Source: Citrobacter sp. 18056
GTDB taxonomy: Bacteria; Pseudomonadota; Gammaproteobacteria; Enterobacterales; Enterobacteriaceae
NCBI GenBank assembly: GCA_902706235.1
Contig: CACSJR010000009.1
Span: 176,324 to 240,323, forward strand
Reading direction: 5' to 3'
DNA: 64,000 nt
Within the stretch, counting starts at the first letter, position 1; every line of letters starts with the position of its first letter. Positions 9,238 through 19,104 of the stretch are shown here, piece by piece. The translations under genes and the position numbers were made by a program. The notes beneath the pieces were generated by a model. The model was given only the letters and a program-made list of their open reading frames with translations. It was not told where the DNA came from and made no database searches.

Positions 9238-10088
9238 CACTTAACCTCGCGGGACAGCAGCGCCCACCAGCCATCAATGGTTGGGTTTTTCGCCAGCATC
9301 ACAAAATCGATATCACCGTGAATTTTGCGCCAGCGCGCCGCCAGGGCCATCATCCGCACCGAATCCAGACCGTAATCAATCAGCTTTTCATCATCCAGCG
9401 GCTCATCGGACTCATCCAGCAGCGGCAAAATGACAGCCCGCAGCGCCGCTTTTGACGCAGGCAGCGGCAGCAGTTCTTCGGTCATCACCACGCGACCAGA
9501 ACGGCCCGCGACGTATTTCAGCGACATCAGATGCTCTTCGCGACTGAAATCCGCCAGCGCATCAGCAACGAAAAACGGTTTGATGTCGCGCATAAACGCA
9601 TCGGTGGCGGTAGTCATGCAGCCGATGTGCGCATAAACGCCAGTGATAATCAGCTGATTACGCCCGCTCTCTTTTAGCATTTCTTCCAGCGGCGAACGGT
9701 GGAACGCGCTGTAGCGCCATTTCACCAGCACGGTGTCGGCTTCATCCGGGGCGAGTGCAGCAATCACGCGCTGCTGCTCCGGCGAGCGGGTCAAACCCGG
9801 CCCCCACATGTCGTTCAGCAGCGCACGGTCTTCGTCGCTCTGCTCTTTCGGCTGGGCGGTGTAGTAGACCGGAATGTTGTGCTTTTTGGCGAAATCGCGC
9901 AGGGCTTTAATGTTCGCCACCACGGTTTCCATCATCGCGCTGTTTTCACCCCAGAAATTGAGGAAATACTCCTGCATATCATGGATCAGCAGCGCCGCAC
10001 GGGTAGGTTCAAACGCCCAGTCCACTTTGTTGGCCGGAATATCAGCGGCGGTGGGCAGTGCGTAGGCCTGCAGTTTTGGAATTGCCAT
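9237..10088 (-). CDS. entB: Isochorismatase / aryl carrier protein EntB
   Basis: A 283-residue bifunctional protein. The N-terminal domain hydrolyses isochorismate to 2,3-dihydro-2,3-dihydroxybenzoate; LLIHDMQEYFLNFW carries the catalytic Asp and VYAHIGCMTTATDAF the Cys-loop region. The C-terminal aryl carrier domain has the phosphopantetheine site DYGLDSVRMM (Ser near 243), the substrate of EntD and EntE. The start MAIPKLQAYALP at 10088 has AGGAG upstream and equals the E. coli start; the longer frame would only run back into entE. Confidence 0.97.
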   Translation of the reverse strand: MAIPKLQAYALPTAADIPANKVDWAFEPTRAALLIHDMQEYFLNFWGENSAMMETVVANIKALRDFAKKHNIPVYYTAQPKEQSDEDRALLNDMWGPGLTRSPEQQRVIAALAPDEADTVLVKWRYSAFHRSPLEEMLKESGRNQLIITGVYAHIGCMTTATDAFMRDIKPFFVADALADFSREEHLMSLKYVAGRSGRVVMTEELLPLPASKAALRAVILPLLDESDEPLDDEKLIDYGLDSVRMMALAARWRKIHGDIDFVMLAKNPTIDGWWALLSREVK

Positions 10089-10099
10089 ACTCTTCTCCT

Positions 10100-11710
10100 T
10101 CAGGCCAGGGCGCGGTTTGCAATCCACTGACGTAATTGTTTTTTATCGACTTTCCCGACCGGCGTTAGCGGCAATGCATCTACGCACTCCACCCGGTCCG
10201 GCAGTTTGAATTCTGCGACGCCCTGTTCACGCAGGAAGCGGCGCACCGCCACCGCCCGTAACGGCGTTTTGGTGACCAGATACGCACAGCTTTTTTCGCC
10301 GAGCAGGCTGTCTTCCATGCTGACCAGCGCCGCATGAATCACCTCGTCGTGGCGTAGCAGCAGGTTTTCGACCTCTTCGGCGGCGATCTTTTCGCCCCCG
10401 CGGTTGATCTGATCTTTCTCTCGGCCCTGCACGGTGATGTACCCGTGTTCGTCGATAGAAATCAGATCGCCGGAGCCGTAAAATCCGTTGGCGTCAAAGG
10501 CGCTGTCGTTGTGCTCGGGGCTTTTGTAATAGCCGCGGAAGGTGTACGGCCCGCGGGTCATCAGCCGCCCCACTTCGCCGCGCGGCAACGGGTTCCCGTC
10601 GGCATCGGCGACCCACACTTCGTCGTCGGGCGACATCGGGCAGCCCTGGGTGTGGATGATGCGTTCCGGCGGATCGTCGAGGCGGGTGTAGTTCACCAGC
10701 CCTTCCGCCATGCCAAATACTTGCTGTAACTGACAGCCAATTTCCGCCGGGATCCGCGCCGCCAGCGTGGCCGACAGACGCGCGCCGCCCACTTGCAGCA
10801 GCGTCAGCGAGGCCAATTGCGCGTTACTGTTCCATTCGTGAATCGCCTGTAGCCACAGGCTCACCGCCGGAGGCACCAGCGCCGCGACGGTAATCTGATG
10901 CTGTTCAATCAGCGGAAAACAGAGCGTGGCGCTTGGATCCGCCGCCAGAATCACGCAGCCCTGCGCGAGGAACACGCCGAGCGCACCGGGGGAACTTAAC
11001 GCGTAGTTATGCGCCGCGGGCAGCGCACAGAGATAGCGCGTGTTCTGGTCAAAGGCGCAAATCTCATTGCTGCGACGAATGCTGTAGGCGTAATCGTTGT
11101 GGGTACGCGGGATAAGCTTCGGCGTCCCGGTGCTGCCACCGGACAGCTGGAAGAAGGCCACTTCGCCCGCACCGGTCGGCGTGGCCACGAAGTTGTCAGC
11201 CGGATGCGCTATCGCCGCCGCCAGGCTGTACTCGCCGTCTTCGTTACGCAGCAAAACCGCGCGCACGGAACGGTGCTCATCGACGAAAGCGTTGAGGAAC
11301 ACGTCGTCGGCAAACAGCGCATGCTGGCGGTCAGCAATCAAAATGGCCGGTTCAATTTGCGCGGCATAAGCCTGCAGTTCGCTGCGCTGATGGCTGAACA
11401 GCGCATTCACCGGCGCCACGCCGATGCGCAGTAAAGCGAAAAAGGTGACGTAAAACTCTGCCACGTTGCCCAGCTGCACCAGCGCGGTATCGCCCATTTT
11501 CAGCCCCTGACGCTGCAACGACGACGCGAGGTTATCCACCTGCACGTTGAGTTCGCGATAGCTAAAACGACGATCGCCGTCGATCACCGCCACGCTGTCG
11601 CTGTCTGCATGACGCGTCAGAAAATCGGTCAGCGGTAAATCCTGCCAGTAACCCTTCTCGCGGTAGCGGGCCGCCAGCTCAGGCGGCCACGGCGTAAATG
11701 CAACACTCAT
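10100..11710 (-). CDS. entE: 2,3-dihydroxybenzoate-AMP ligase EntE
   Basis: A 536-residue stand-alone adenylation enzyme. It activates 2,3-dihydroxybenzoate with ATP and loads it on the phosphopantetheine of EntB. The core motifs are visible: [15 protein letters not shown] (near 190), [14 protein letters not shown] (near 333), [13 protein letters not shown] and the hinge/lysine region [14 protein letters not shown] (near 430), with C-terminal GKVDKKQL. The ATG at 11710 has AAGGA at a proper distance and gives MSVAFTPWP, parallel to E. coli MSIPFTRWP. It is 9 bp from entC and 11 bp from entB. Confidence 0.97.
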   Translation of the reverse strand: MSVAFTPWPPELAARYREKGYWQDLPLTDFLTRHADSDSVAVIDGDRRFSYRELNVQVDNLASSLQRQGLKMGDTALVQLGNVAEFYVTFFALLRIGVAPVNALFSHQRSELQAYAAQIEPAILIADRQHALFADDVFLNAFVDEHRSVRAVLLRNEDGEYSLAAAIAHPADNFVATPTGAGEVAFFQLSGGSTGTPKLIPRTHNDYAYSIRRSNEICAFDQNTRYLCALPAAHNYALSSPGALGVFLAQGCVILAADPSATLCFPLIEQHQITVAALVPPAVSLWLQAIHEWNSNAQLASLTLLQVGGARLSATLAARIPAEIGCQLQQVFGMAEGLVNYTRLDDPPERIIHTQGCPMSPDDEVWVADADGNPLPRGEVGRLMTRGPYTFRGYYKSPEHNDSAFDANGFYGSGDLISIDEHGYITVQGREKDQINRGGEKIAAEEVENLLLRHDEVIHAALVSMEDSLLGEKSCAYLVTKTPLRAVAVRRFLREQGVAEFKLPDRVECVDALPLTPVGKVDKKQLRQWIANRALA

Positions 11711-11719
11711 CGTCAATCC

Positions 11720-12895
11720 TTAATTGAGGCCAAACACGTTCAGCATGGTGGTGAGTTTGACGCCGGTTTCGCGCCATTCACCGAGCGGTGAAGAGGCAGG
11801 CACAATGCCCGCGCCGGCAAACAGGCGAATGTGGTTGGCGTGCACTTTCGCGCAGCGGATGGTGACCACCCATTCGCCGTTGCCTTCGGCATCACACCAG
11901 CCGACGATGCCGCCGAACAGCTCGCGTTCGAATGGCTCCAGTTCAGCGATCACTTGTTTGGCAACGTCATGCGGGAAGCCGCTCAGCGCCGGGGTCGGGT
12001 GCAGCAAACAGGCCAGTGACAGCGCGTTCTCATCCGCTTTCGCTTCGCCTTCAATCGGCGTCGCCAGATGCCACAACGTCGGGGTGGTGATGAGCTGCGG
12101 CGAGGACGGCAACGACAGCATTTCACTGCGCGGCGTCAGGACGTTCTTCATCGCCTGCGTCACTAAATCGTGCTCGTGACGATCTTTCTGTGAGGCCAGC
12201 AGGCGGTTGCCCGCTTCCCGGTCCAGCACGTTATCCGGCTGACGACGGGCAGAGCCCGCCAGCGGCAGCGAGCTGAAATGCGCCCCCTCTTTGCGCAGCA
12301 GCAGTTCCGGGCTCGCGCCCAGCAACACGCCGCCGTCGGGCAGCGGCACGTGGAAGTTGAAACTCGCCGGGTTCTGCGCAATCAGGCGTTCCAGCAGCGC
12401 ACCGGTGTCCACATTAATGTCGGTGGTCAGTTCAATCAGACGCGACAGCACCACTTTGTCGACTTTCGGCGTGGCAGTCAGCTGTGCAGCGCTCGCCACC
12501 ATCGCCATAAACAGGTCCTGCTCAGGAATTTCCTGACGCGCCTGGACCTGCATCGGTTTCATGCCGGCGGCGTACGGCGCAGAGTGCTGCTTAGCGGTGC
12601 GGGAAAACGCCTCGCTGTGCTGGGGAATAAACAGCGCAGAAGGCTGAGTGGTATCAAACGGAATGGCACCAACCAAAATCGGGCGGGCGATACAGGCCGC
12701 TTTGGCGTCAGCAAAGGCGCTGGCGAGGGTGCGCTGGAACTCGCCCGCCAGATCTTCACCGCCTTCCACGGGCTGTTCGATACGACGAAAACAGCCGGAG
12801 GCGGTGAAACTGCGGTACGGTGACATAAAAAAGAAGCTATCAGGTGACAGCGTTGGTGCGACTTCCTGCCCGGCCTCGGCCAGTGACGTTTCCAT
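11720..12895 (-). CDS. entC: Isochorismate synthase EntC
   Basis: A 391-residue chorismate-utilising enzyme that converts chorismate to isochorismate, the first step of the enterobactin pathway. It begins METSLAEAGQ, like E. coli EntC. The family core is present: VDKVVLSRL, GASPELLLRKEG (near 213), LAGSARRQPDNVLDREAGN, HLATPIEGEA, LHPTPALSGFP and the C-terminal GIVGWCDAEGNGEWVVTIRCA with LFAGAGIVPASSPLGEWRET. The start at 12895 has GGAGG at ideal spacing. It is the first gene of entCEBAH, with a Fur-like site upstream. Confidence 0.97.
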   Translation of the reverse strand: METSLAEAGQEVAPTLSPDSFFFMSPYRSFTASGCFRRIEQPVEGGEDLAGEFQRTLASAFADAKAACIARPILVGAIPFDTTQPSALFIPQHSEAFSRTAKQHSAPYAAGMKPMQVQARQEIPEQDLFMAMVASAAQLTATPKVDKVVLSRLIELTTDINVDTGALLERLIAQNPASFNFHVPLPDGGVLLGASPELLLRKEGAHFSSLPLAGSARRQPDNVLDREAGNRLLASQKDRHEHDLVTQAMKNVLTPRSEMLSLPSSPQLITTPTLWHLATPIEGEAKADENALSLACLLHPTPALSGFPHDVAKQVIAELEPFERELFGGIVGWCDAEGNGEWVVTIRCAKVHANHIRLFAGAGIVPASSPLGEWRETGVKLTTMLNVFGLN

Positions 12896-12922
12896 ATCAT
12901 CCTCCAAAACGATAAAGATATT

Positions 12923-12941
12923 ACGAATAATTATCATTTAT
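12923..12941 (-). promoter_or_regulatory. Fur-box-like site upstream of entC
   Basis: The minus-strand sequence ATAAATGATAATTATTCGT matches the 19-bp Fur consensus GATAATGATAATCATTATC at 12 of 19 positions, including the nine-base core AATGATAAT. It lies 28 bp upstream of the entC start, in the entC-fepB divergent region known to be Fur-controlled in E. coli. Confidence 0.6.
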
Positions 12942-13026
12942 ATTTTGGTTCGGTAAGCTAAGAGTAAACGCGCTCATTGTCAACTTCAGCCGCATCATCC
13001 GACTTGCATCTGCGGCGCGCTAAAGT

Positions 13027-13045
13027 GAAAATGAGATTCATTAAC
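13027..13045 (+). promoter_or_regulatory. Fur box upstream of fepB
   Basis: GAAAATGAGATTCATTAAC matches the Fur consensus at 15 of 19 positions and ends 25 bp before the fepB start. With the site near entC it gives the divergent region two operators. Confidence 0.75.
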
Positions 13046-13070
13046 ATCAACCAAACAGGACTTTGACGTC

Positions 13071-14030
13071 GTGAAATCCCCCGTTTTTTTCCGTAACACC
13101 CTGCTGATCGCCGGGCTTTGTCTTTTAGGATTAACCTCAGCTCTCGCCGCCGACTGGCCGCGTCAGGTCACCGACAGCCGTGGCACACACACGCTGGAGC
13201 ACAAACCGCTGCGTATTGTCTCCACCAGCGTGACCCTCACCGGCTCGCTGCTGGCGATTGACGCGCCGGTGGTGGCCAGCGGGGCAACCACCCCGAACAA
13301 CCGCGTGGCCGACGAGCAGGGTTTTCTGCGTCAATGGGGCGACGTGGCAAAACAGCGTCAGCTCGCCCGCCTGTACATTGGTGAGCCAAACGCAGAAGCC
13401 GTTGCTGCACAAATGCCAGATTTGATCCTGATCAGCGCCACCGGCGGTGATTCCGCGCTGGCGCTGTACGACCAGCTGTCGACCATCGCCCCAACGCTTA
13501 TCATTAACTATGACGATCAGAGCTGGCAGAGCCTGCTGACCCAGCTTGGCGGCATCACCGGACAGGAAAAACAGGCCAGCCAACGCATTGCGGAATTTGA
13601 TAAGCAGCTCGCGACGCTCAAACAGCAGATGAAACTGCCGCCGCAGCCGGTCAGCGCACTGGTGTACACCGCCGCCGCGCACAGCGCCAATCTGTGGACG
13701 CCGGAATCCGCGCAGGGCAAATTGCTGGAACAGTTGGGCTTCACCCTCGCGCCGCTGCCCGCCGGGTTGCACACCAGCCAGAGTCAGGGCAAACGTCATG
13801 ACATCATTCAGCTTGGAGGGGAAAACCTGGCGGAAGGCCTGAACGGCCAGTCGCTGTTCGTGTTTGCCGGGGATCAGAAAGATACCGACGCCATCGAAGC
13901 GAATCCGCTGTTGTCGCACCTCTCCGCCGTGCAAAACAAACGGGTGTATGCGCTCGGCACCGAAACGTTCCGCCTCGATTACTACAGCGCGATGCGGGTA
14001 TTGCAACGCCTGGAAACGTTGTTTGGCTGA
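13071..14030 (+). CDS. fepB: Ferric enterobactin periplasmic binding protein FepB
   Basis: A 319-residue class III periplasmic binding protein that carries ferric enterobactin from FepA to FepDGC. A signal peptide (about residues 1-26, ending ALAA) precedes [16 protein letters not shown]. The regions [43 protein letters not shown] and [19 protein letters not shown] match E. coli FepB. It begins with GTG at 13071, with AGGA ten bases upstream. It is transcribed divergently from entC and converges on entS, with a REP pair between. Confidence 0.95.
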   Translation: MKSPVFFRNTLLIAGLCLLGLTSALAADWPRQVTDSRGTHTLEHKPLRIVSTSVTLTGSLLAIDAPVVASGATTPNNRVADEQGFLRQWGDVAKQRQLARLYIGEPNAEAVAAQMPDLILISATGGDSALALYDQLSTIAPTLIINYDDQSWQSLLTQLGGITGQEKQASQRIAEFDKQLATLKQQMKLPPQPVSALVYTAAAHSANLWTPESAQGKLLEQLGFTLAPLPAGLHTSQSQGKRHDIIQLGGENLAEGLNGQSLFVFAGDQKDTDAIEANPLLSHLSAVQNKRVYALGTETFRLDYYSAMRVLQRLETLFG

Positions 14031-14035
14031 TGACC

Positions 14036-14112
14036 GTGCCCGGTGGCGCTACGCTTACACGGGCCTATAAGACACATTCCGTAGGCCCGGCAAGCTTGCG
14101 CCGCCGGGCATA
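14036..14112. repeat. REP pair (BIME-like) between fepB and entS
   Basis: Two palindromic REP-type units in opposite orientation: about 14036-14067 (GTGCCCGGTGGCGCTACGC to ACGGGCCTA) and 14081-14111 (GTAGGCCCGGCAAGCTTGC to CGCCGGGCAT). They lie between the 3' ends of two converging genes, the usual position for bacterial interspersed mosaic elements, where they stabilise mRNA ends or bind gyrase or IHF in E. coli. Confidence 0.75.
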
Positions 14113-14122
14113 TTCCACCGCA

Positions 14123-15358
14123 CTAAACCGTGGCCGTTTCCTGGCGGAAGCGACGCAACTCACCGAGTAACAGCACCAATATCACGCCGACAATCGCTAA
14201 CGCCCATCCGCTGGCGGATGCCGCTGCTACCGGCGTGAGCATTGCGCCAAACCCGCCTAAAATCGCCGCACCAATGGCATCGCCGGTAACGTTCTGCGCC
14301 GTCCACAGGCCGTTAATTCGGCCGAGCATCGCTTCCGGGGTTTGCGTCTGAATCAGGGTGTATTGCAGCAGTGAACTGATGGCGCTCAACCAGCCAAACA
14401 GCGCCAGACACAGCGCGCCCAACGCCCCCACTGGCATCAGGCTGAACATCCCAATCGCGACAAACGAGCCCACCGTGGTGAGCAACATGATTTGCCCCGG
14501 CTTTTCGCTACGCGCAAGATTGCCGCTGGTTAAGGCGCCAAACGCCGCGCCGAGCGGGATCGCTGCATACAGCAAACCAATCTGTGCCGCCGACATCTGC
14601 CAGCTCATCGCCAGCGCCGGATACAGCACGCGCACCGCACTGGCCATGGTCAGAAGAGCGCCGAGCAGCGCGATGCCGCCAATCAGCGGGCTGTTAAACA
14701 GGAAACGCAGCCCGGCCATCAGGGATTTCAGCGGATGCTCTCGCGGCTGTGGCGGCGGTGGCAACGGCGGCAAGCGCAGCAATGTCAGGGTAGTGATAAA
14801 GGTCCCGAGTGCAGCCAGCAGGTAGTTCCAGGAAAAACCGCCGCTCGCCAGCAGTAGGCCGCCGACCATCGGCGAAATTACCGAGCCCAGACGCACGGTG
14901 AGCATCGTAATCGCCCCCGCCTGCATCAGGTTTTCGCGCCCGACAAGCGCAGGTGTCGCCGCCAGCAGCGCGGTCACGCCAATGGAGGCAAACAGGCCGT
15001 CCCAGATCCCGAGCAGATAAATCGCCAGCAGCGAAGGCTCCGGCAGTAGCGCGTTCAGCCATAAGCCAACAAAGCCGATGCCGCAGGTGCCACGCGCCAG
15101 CAGAATCAGCTTTTTACGTTCGTAACGGTCGGCCAGCACGCCGCCGAGCATCAGGCCGATAAACATCGCCGCGCCGGTGAGCGTCACCGCCAGCCCGACG
15201 TGCCAGGTGGAATGGGTCAGCGACTGGATTTGTACCGGCACAGCAACGCCGAGCAGGCCAAGAGAAAGAATGGAGATAAAACGGGCGATAAAGACGGCGC
15301 GAAACGCCGGATGAGTCTTGAGCAGGCTGAGATTCAACAGCCAGGATTGTCTTTGCAT
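14123..15358 (-). CDS. entS: Enterobactin exporter EntS
   Basis: A 411-residue major facilitator superfamily protein of the inner membrane that exports enterobactin to the periplasm. The sequence [23 protein letters not shown] at the start, [25 protein letters not shown] (the loop 2-3 motif, near 75) and [23 protein letters not shown] near 360 agree with E. coli EntS. The ATG at 15358 ([10 protein letters not shown]) has GAAGG upstream; the longer frame adds an N-terminus without family support. It is divergent from fepD and shares its Fur box. Confidence 0.95.
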   Translation of the reverse strand: MQRQSWLLNLSLLKTHPAFRAVFIARFISILSLGLLGVAVPVQIQSLTHSTWHVGLAVTLTGAAMFIGLMLGGVLADRYERKKLILLARGTCGIGFVGLWLNALLPEPSLLAIYLLGIWDGLFASIGVTALLAATPALVGRENLMQAGAITMLTVRLGSVISPMVGGLLLASGGFSWNYLLAALGTFITTLTLLRLPPLPPPPQPREHPLKSLMAGLRFLFNSPLIGGIALLGALLTMASAVRVLYPALAMSWQMSAAQIGLLYAAIPLGAAFGALTSGNLARSEKPGQIMLLTTVGSFVAIGMFSLMPVGALGALCLALFGWLSAISSLLQYTLIQTQTPEAMLGRINGLWTAQNVTGDAIGAAILGGFGAMLTPVAAASASGWALAIVGVILVLLLGELRRFRQETATV

Positions 15359-15433
15359 GACGGGGCCTTCAACGAACTTTCGGTACCATTTCCGGGGCTG
15401 CACATGCTAACATAGGCGAATAAGATCGAGAAC

Positions 15434-15452
15434 GATAATTACTATCATTATC
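15434..15452 (+). promoter_or_regulatory. Fur box in the entS-fepD divergent region
   Basis: GATAATTACTATCATTATC matches the Fur consensus at 16 of 19 positions, the best site in the window. It lies 17 bp upstream of the chosen fepD start and 75 bp upstream of entS, so it probably represses both directions. Confidence 0.85.
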
Positions 15453-15469
15453 ACATCATGGACGTTGCT

Positions 15470-16480
15470 ATGTCGTTTTCTCCCGCCGCGCTGCGCACCG
15501 TCGCCGTGCCCGGATTACTCATTCTGCTTATCGTCGCCGCCGCGTTCAGCCTACTGATTGGCGCAAAACCGCTGCCGCTGAATGTGGTTTTCGACGCCCT
15601 GTCCGGCAGCTGTCACAGCGCCGACTGCACCATTGTTCTCGATGCCCGATTACCGCGCACCCTCGCCGGTCTGTTAGCGGGCGGCGCACTCGGCCTCGCG
15701 GGCGCGCTGATGCAAACCCTTACCCGTAACCCCCTGGCCGACCCCGGCATTCTCGGCGTTAACGCCGGAGCCAGCTTTGCGATTGTGCTGGGTGCCGCAC
15801 TGTTTGGTTTCACGCTGCCGCAGGAACAGCTGCTACTCGCCTTTTGCGGCGCGCTGATTGCCTCACTACTGGTGGCGTTTACCGGCAGCCAGGGCGGCGG
15901 CCAGCTTAGCCCGGTGCGTCTGACGCTGGCGGGCGTTGCGCTGGGCGCGGTGCTGGAAGGCCTGTCGAACGGCATCGCGCTGCTCAATCCCGATGTCTAC
16001 GATCAGCTGCGTTTCTGGCAGGCCGGGTCGCTGGATATTCGCTCCCTCGAAACGTTGAAAGTGGTACTGCTGCCGGTGGGTATCGCCGCCGCCGTGGCGC
16101 TCGGTTTAAGCCGTTCACTGAATAGCCTGAGCCTCGGGGCAGACACCGCCACCGCGCTCGGCAATAAAGTGGCGCGCACCCAAATTCTTGGCCTGCTGGT
16201 GATAACCGTCCTGAGCGGCAGCGCCACCGCGCTGGTGGGGCCGATTGCCTTTATCGGGTTGATGGTGCCGCATATTTCGCGCTGGCTGGTCGGGGGCGAT
16301 CATCGCTGGTCGCTTCCGGTCACGCTGCTCGCTACGCCAGCCCTGCTGTTGTTTGCCGATATTATTGGCCGCCTGCTGGTGCCGGGTGAACTGCGCGTGT
16401 CGGTGGTCAGCGCCTTTATCGGCGCACCGATGCTTATCTGGCTGGTGCGTCGCCAGCCGTCGCGCGGAGGTGTCGTATGA
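15470..16480 (+). CDS. fepD: Ferric enterobactin ABC transporter permease FepD
   Basis: A 336-residue inner-membrane permease of the FecCD family, partner of FepG. It has the conserved LDARLPRTLAGLLAGGALGLAGALMQ region (near 55), NPLADPGILGVNAGA and VGPIAFIGLMVPHISRWLVG (near 260), which contacts the ATPase. The start is placed at 15470: GGA precedes it and MSFSPAALRTVAVPGLL aligns residue for residue with E. coli MSGSVAVTRAIAVPGLL. The upstream in-frame ATG at 15458 lacks a ribosome site and sits closer to the Fur box. It overlaps fepG by 4 bp. Confidence 0.95.
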   Translation: MSFSPAALRTVAVPGLLILLIVAAAFSLLIGAKPLPLNVVFDALSGSCHSADCTIVLDARLPRTLAGLLAGGALGLAGALMQTLTRNPLADPGILGVNAGASFAIVLGAALFGFTLPQEQLLLAFCGALIASLLVAFTGSQGGGQLSPVRLTLAGVALGAVLEGLSNGIALLNPDVYDQLRFWQAGSLDIRSLETLKVVLLPVGIAAAVALGLSRSLNSLSLGADTATALGNKVARTQILGLLVITVLSGSATALVGPIAFIGLMVPHISRWLVGGDHRWSLPVTLLATPALLLFADIIGRLLVPGELRVSVVSAFIGAPMLIWLVRRQPSRGGVV

Positions 16481-17469
16481 TAGCCCCTGCCCGTCGTCTG
16501 GTCGTGAGCGTCGTGTTCCTGACCGTGGCGAGTCTGGCGATTAGCCTCTGGAGCCTGCGCAGCGGCGTGGTCACGCTGGATTTCAGTCAGGTTATCGCCG
16601 CCCTGTTCGGCGACGCGCCGCGCAACGTGACGATGGTGGTCACCGAATGGCGTTTGCCACGGGTGCTGATGGCGCTACTGGTCGGCGCAGCGCTGGGCGT
16701 CAGCGGCGCAATTTTCCAGTCGCTGATGCGCAACCCGCTTGGCAGCCCGGACGTAATGGGCTTTAACACCGGGGCCTGGAGCGGCGTGCTGGTGGCGATG
16801 GTGCTGTTTGGTCAGCATCAGACGGCGATTGTTTTCGCGGCGATGGCGGGCGGGATTGTCACGTCGTTGCTGGTCTGGCTGCTGGCGTGGCGCAACGGCA
16901 TTGATACTTTCCGGCTGATCATTATCGGCATTGGCATCCGCGCGATGCTGATGGCGTTCAACACCTGGCTGCTGCTGAAGGCCTCTCTGGAAACCGCGCA
17001 GTCTGCCGGACTGTGGTTTGCCGGGTCGCTCAACGGCCTGACGTGGGCCAAAATTTTTCCCGCGTCACCTATTCTGCTGGTGATGCTGGTGTTTGCCGCC
17101 CTGCTGGTACGCCGGATGCGGCTGCTGGAAATGGGCGACGACAGCGCCTGCGCGCTGGGCGTGCGGGTCGAACGGTCGCGCTTATTGATGATGCTGGTCG
17201 CGGTGGTGCTGACCGCGGCCGCCACCGCGCTGGCGGGGCCGATTTCCTTTATTGCGCTGGTGGCCCCGCACATTGCGCGGCGCATCAGCGGCACCGCGCG
17301 CTGGGGTTTGACCCAATCGGCGTTGTGCGGCGCGCTGCTGCTAACGCTTGCTGATTTCGGCGCCCAGCGGCTGTTTATGCCTTACCAGCTACCGGTGGGC
17401 GTGGTGACCGTCAGCCTCGGCGGCCTGTATCTCATCGCCTTGCTTATTCAGGAGTCTCGTAAAAAATGA
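16477..17469 (+). CDS. fepG: Ferric enterobactin ABC transporter permease FepG
   Basis: A 330-residue FecCD-type permease that pairs with FepD in the inner membrane. It shows EWRLPRVLMALLVGAALGVSGAIFQSLMRNPLGSPDVMG near 50-88 and ALAGPISFIALVAPHIARRI near 250, the EAA-like loop facing FepC. Its ATG overlaps the fepD stop (ATGA), and its own end overlaps fepC in the same way, so fepDGC is one coupled operon. Confidence 0.96.
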   Translation: MIAPARRLVVSVVFLTVASLAISLWSLRSGVVTLDFSQVIAALFGDAPRNVTMVVTEWRLPRVLMALLVGAALGVSGAIFQSLMRNPLGSPDVMGFNTGAWSGVLVAMVLFGQHQTAIVFAAMAGGIVTSLLVWLLAWRNGIDTFRLIIIGIGIRAMLMAFNTWLLLKASLETAQSAGLWFAGSLNGLTWAKIFPASPILLVMLVFAALLVRRMRLLEMGDDSACALGVRVERSRLLMMLVAVVLTAAATALAGPISFIALVAPHIARRISGTARWGLTQSALCGALLLTLADFGAQRLFMPYQLPVGVVTVSLGGLYLIALLIQESRKK

Positions 17470-18260
17470 CAGCTTCCACCGCCCGCCTGCGCGGCGAAGA
17501 ACTGACGCTGAGCTACGGCAAAAAAGTGATCGCCGAGGGGCTGAACGTCGCCATTCCCGACGGTCATTTCACCGCGATCATTGGCCCCAACGGCTGCGGA
17601 AAATCGACCTTGCTGCGCACCCTAAGCCGCCTGATGACCCCGCAGCACGGCCAGGTATTTCTCGACGGCGAACAGATCCAGCGTTTCGCCAGCAAAGAAG
17701 TGGCACGGCGCATCGGCCTGCTGGCGCAAAACGCCACCACGCCGGGAGACATTACGGTGCAGGAACTGGTGGCACGCGGGCGTTATCCGCATCAGCCGCT
17801 GTTCACTCGCTGGCGCAAGGAAGATGACGACGCGGTGAACCGTGCGATGCAGGCCACCGGCATGGTGGAGCTGGCGAATCAAAGCGTGGATACGCTGTCG
17901 GGCGGCCAGCGTCAGCGGGCATGGATTGCGATGGTGCTGGCGCAGGAAACGGCAATTATGCTGCTCGACGAGCCAACCACCTGGCTGGACATCAGTCACC
18001 AGATTGATTTACTGGAACTGCTGAGCGAGCTTAACCGTGAGCGCGGTTATACCCTGGCGGCAGTACTGCATGACCTCAATCAGGCGTGTCGCTATGCCAC
18101 GCATTTGATTGCCCTGCGCGACGGGCAGATTGTCGCCGAGGGCGCGCCGAAAGAGATTGTGACCGCGGAGCTGATTGAGCGGATTTACGGGCTGCGGAGT
18201 CTGATTATTGAAGACCCGGTGGCGGGTACGCCGCTGGTGGTGCCATTGGGAAAACGGTAG
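17466..18260 (+). CDS. fepC: Ferric enterobactin ABC transporter ATPase FepC
   Basis: A 264-residue ATPase driving ferric enterobactin uptake. Walker A GPNGCGKST lies at about 39-47, the Q loop in LLAQNATTPGDITVQELVARGRYPHQ, the signature LSGGQRQRAWIAM near 143 and Walker B IMLLDEPTTWLD near 160, with H-loop VLHDLNQA near 200. Last gene of fepDGC. In E. coli K-12 fepE follows; here a fimbrial block begins after a conserved repeat. Confidence 0.97.
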   Translation: MTASTARLRGEELTLSYGKKVIAEGLNVAIPDGHFTAIIGPNGCGKSTLLRTLSRLMTPQHGQVFLDGEQIQRFASKEVARRIGLLAQNATTPGDITVQELVARGRYPHQPLFTRWRKEDDDAVNRAMQATGMVELANQSVDTLSGGQRQRAWIAMVLAQETAIMLLDEPTTWLDISHQIDLLELLSELNRERGYTLAAVLHDLNQACRYATHLIALRDGQIVAEGAPKEIVTAELIERIYGLRSLIIEDPVAGTPLVVPLGKR

Positions 18261-18288
18261 TCCTTCAACAGGACGCCTCACCCCGGCA

Positions 18289-18321
18289 CTCTCCCCAAAA
18301 GGGACAGGGTGGCTGAGCGGC
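18289..18321 (+). repeat. Left copy of imperfect direct repeat flanking the fimbrial block
   Basis: This copy reads CTCTCCCCAAAAGGGACAGG followed by GTGGCTGAGCGGC and matches the copy at 25895-25925 at 29 of 33 alignment columns (two mismatches, one 2-base gap). It lies 28 bp after the fepC stop. It contains an imperfect hairpin of the CCCTC type. Confidence 0.6.
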
Positions 18322-18437
18322 CAGGTGGTGAGATTCAGCTGAATAATATCGCGGTCCGTCATGCATCAAGTCTGTCGGCAAGATCCGGCCAGAGGTTTCA
18401 TTTTCATCCCTTAAAATAAATGCCGAACTCAAAAACA

Positions 18438-19079
18438 TTATTTCCCTGCCAGACATTCTGAAAATGAATTTGGCGTCAGCATTTGGTTTTTTAATCCATT
18501 GAGAAAATGCAGTAACTCGCAGTCAGAATAAAGATTAAACTTGGTCATGATCATGCGCTTATGCGCGCACACAGTTTTCACGTTGAGCTGTAAATCGCTG
18601 GCGATCTTTTCCGTATTAAAGCCACGATAAAAATGCGCAGCGACTTTAACTTGCTGGGGCGACAGGGTCCGGTGCAAACAACTCTGACAGTTGCGCCGGA
18701 TATTTTTATAGGCTGTCTTCGTACTGTTTTCCCAGCCGCGAACGATTAACGCTCTGGTTTTACTGAGGCTTTCTGTTCGATTAATAAACACCATATTATT
18801 GACGCATAGCGGCATTTCGCCAAAATGTGGCTTGTTTGTCCCTTGGTAAATGCCGATCAATAAACTGGTCGCCTTGCGGTTGCGTAATATCGGATTACAG
18901 AGATAGCTCTCTCCCGGCTCAAAATATTTTACGATAATATCCGCGATGGCCACATTCGCTTCGGTCAGTGTCAGAAACTCAACTAACTTGCCTTCTTCGT
19001 GCAAAAAAATATTTTCCAGTAAAATCTCCATGCCTTTTTGGTAGGTGGTGTTTTTATCACTCATTACAATTTGCAACAT
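18438..19079 (-). CDS. LuxR-family regulator of the fimbrial operon
   Basis: A 213-residue protein with a C-terminal LuxR/FixJ helix-turn-helix (LSPQQVKVAAHFYRGFNTEKIASDLQLNVKTVCAHKRMI, roughly residues 140-178). The N-terminal part has no recognisable receiver domain. An excellent ribosome site (GGGAGAGGG) precedes the ATG at 19079, which is only 25 bp after the adhesin stop, so it is probably cotranscribed as the last fimbrial gene. Fimbrial clusters often carry such regulators (FimZ/FimW, for example). It is AT-richer than the flanking ent genes. The target is inferred from position only. Confidence 0.75.
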   Translation of the reverse strand: MLQIVMSDKNTTYQKGMEILLENIFLHEEGKLVEFLTLTEANVAIADIIVKYFEPGESYLCNPILRNRKATSLLIGIYQGTNKPHFGEMPLCVNNMVFINRTESLSKTRALIVRGWENSTKTAYKNIRRNCQSCLHRTLSPQQVKVAAHFYRGFNTEKIASDLQLNVKTVCAHKRMIMTKFNLYSDCELLHFLNGLKNQMLTPNSFSECLAGK

Positions 19080-19104
19080 CGACCCTCTCCCGTTAAATCA
19101 AGCG

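Noticed and set aside
13137..14006. Minus-strand open frame of 289 codons opposite fepB
   Set aside because: It is entirely antisense to fepB, which has a signal peptide, family match and Fur box.
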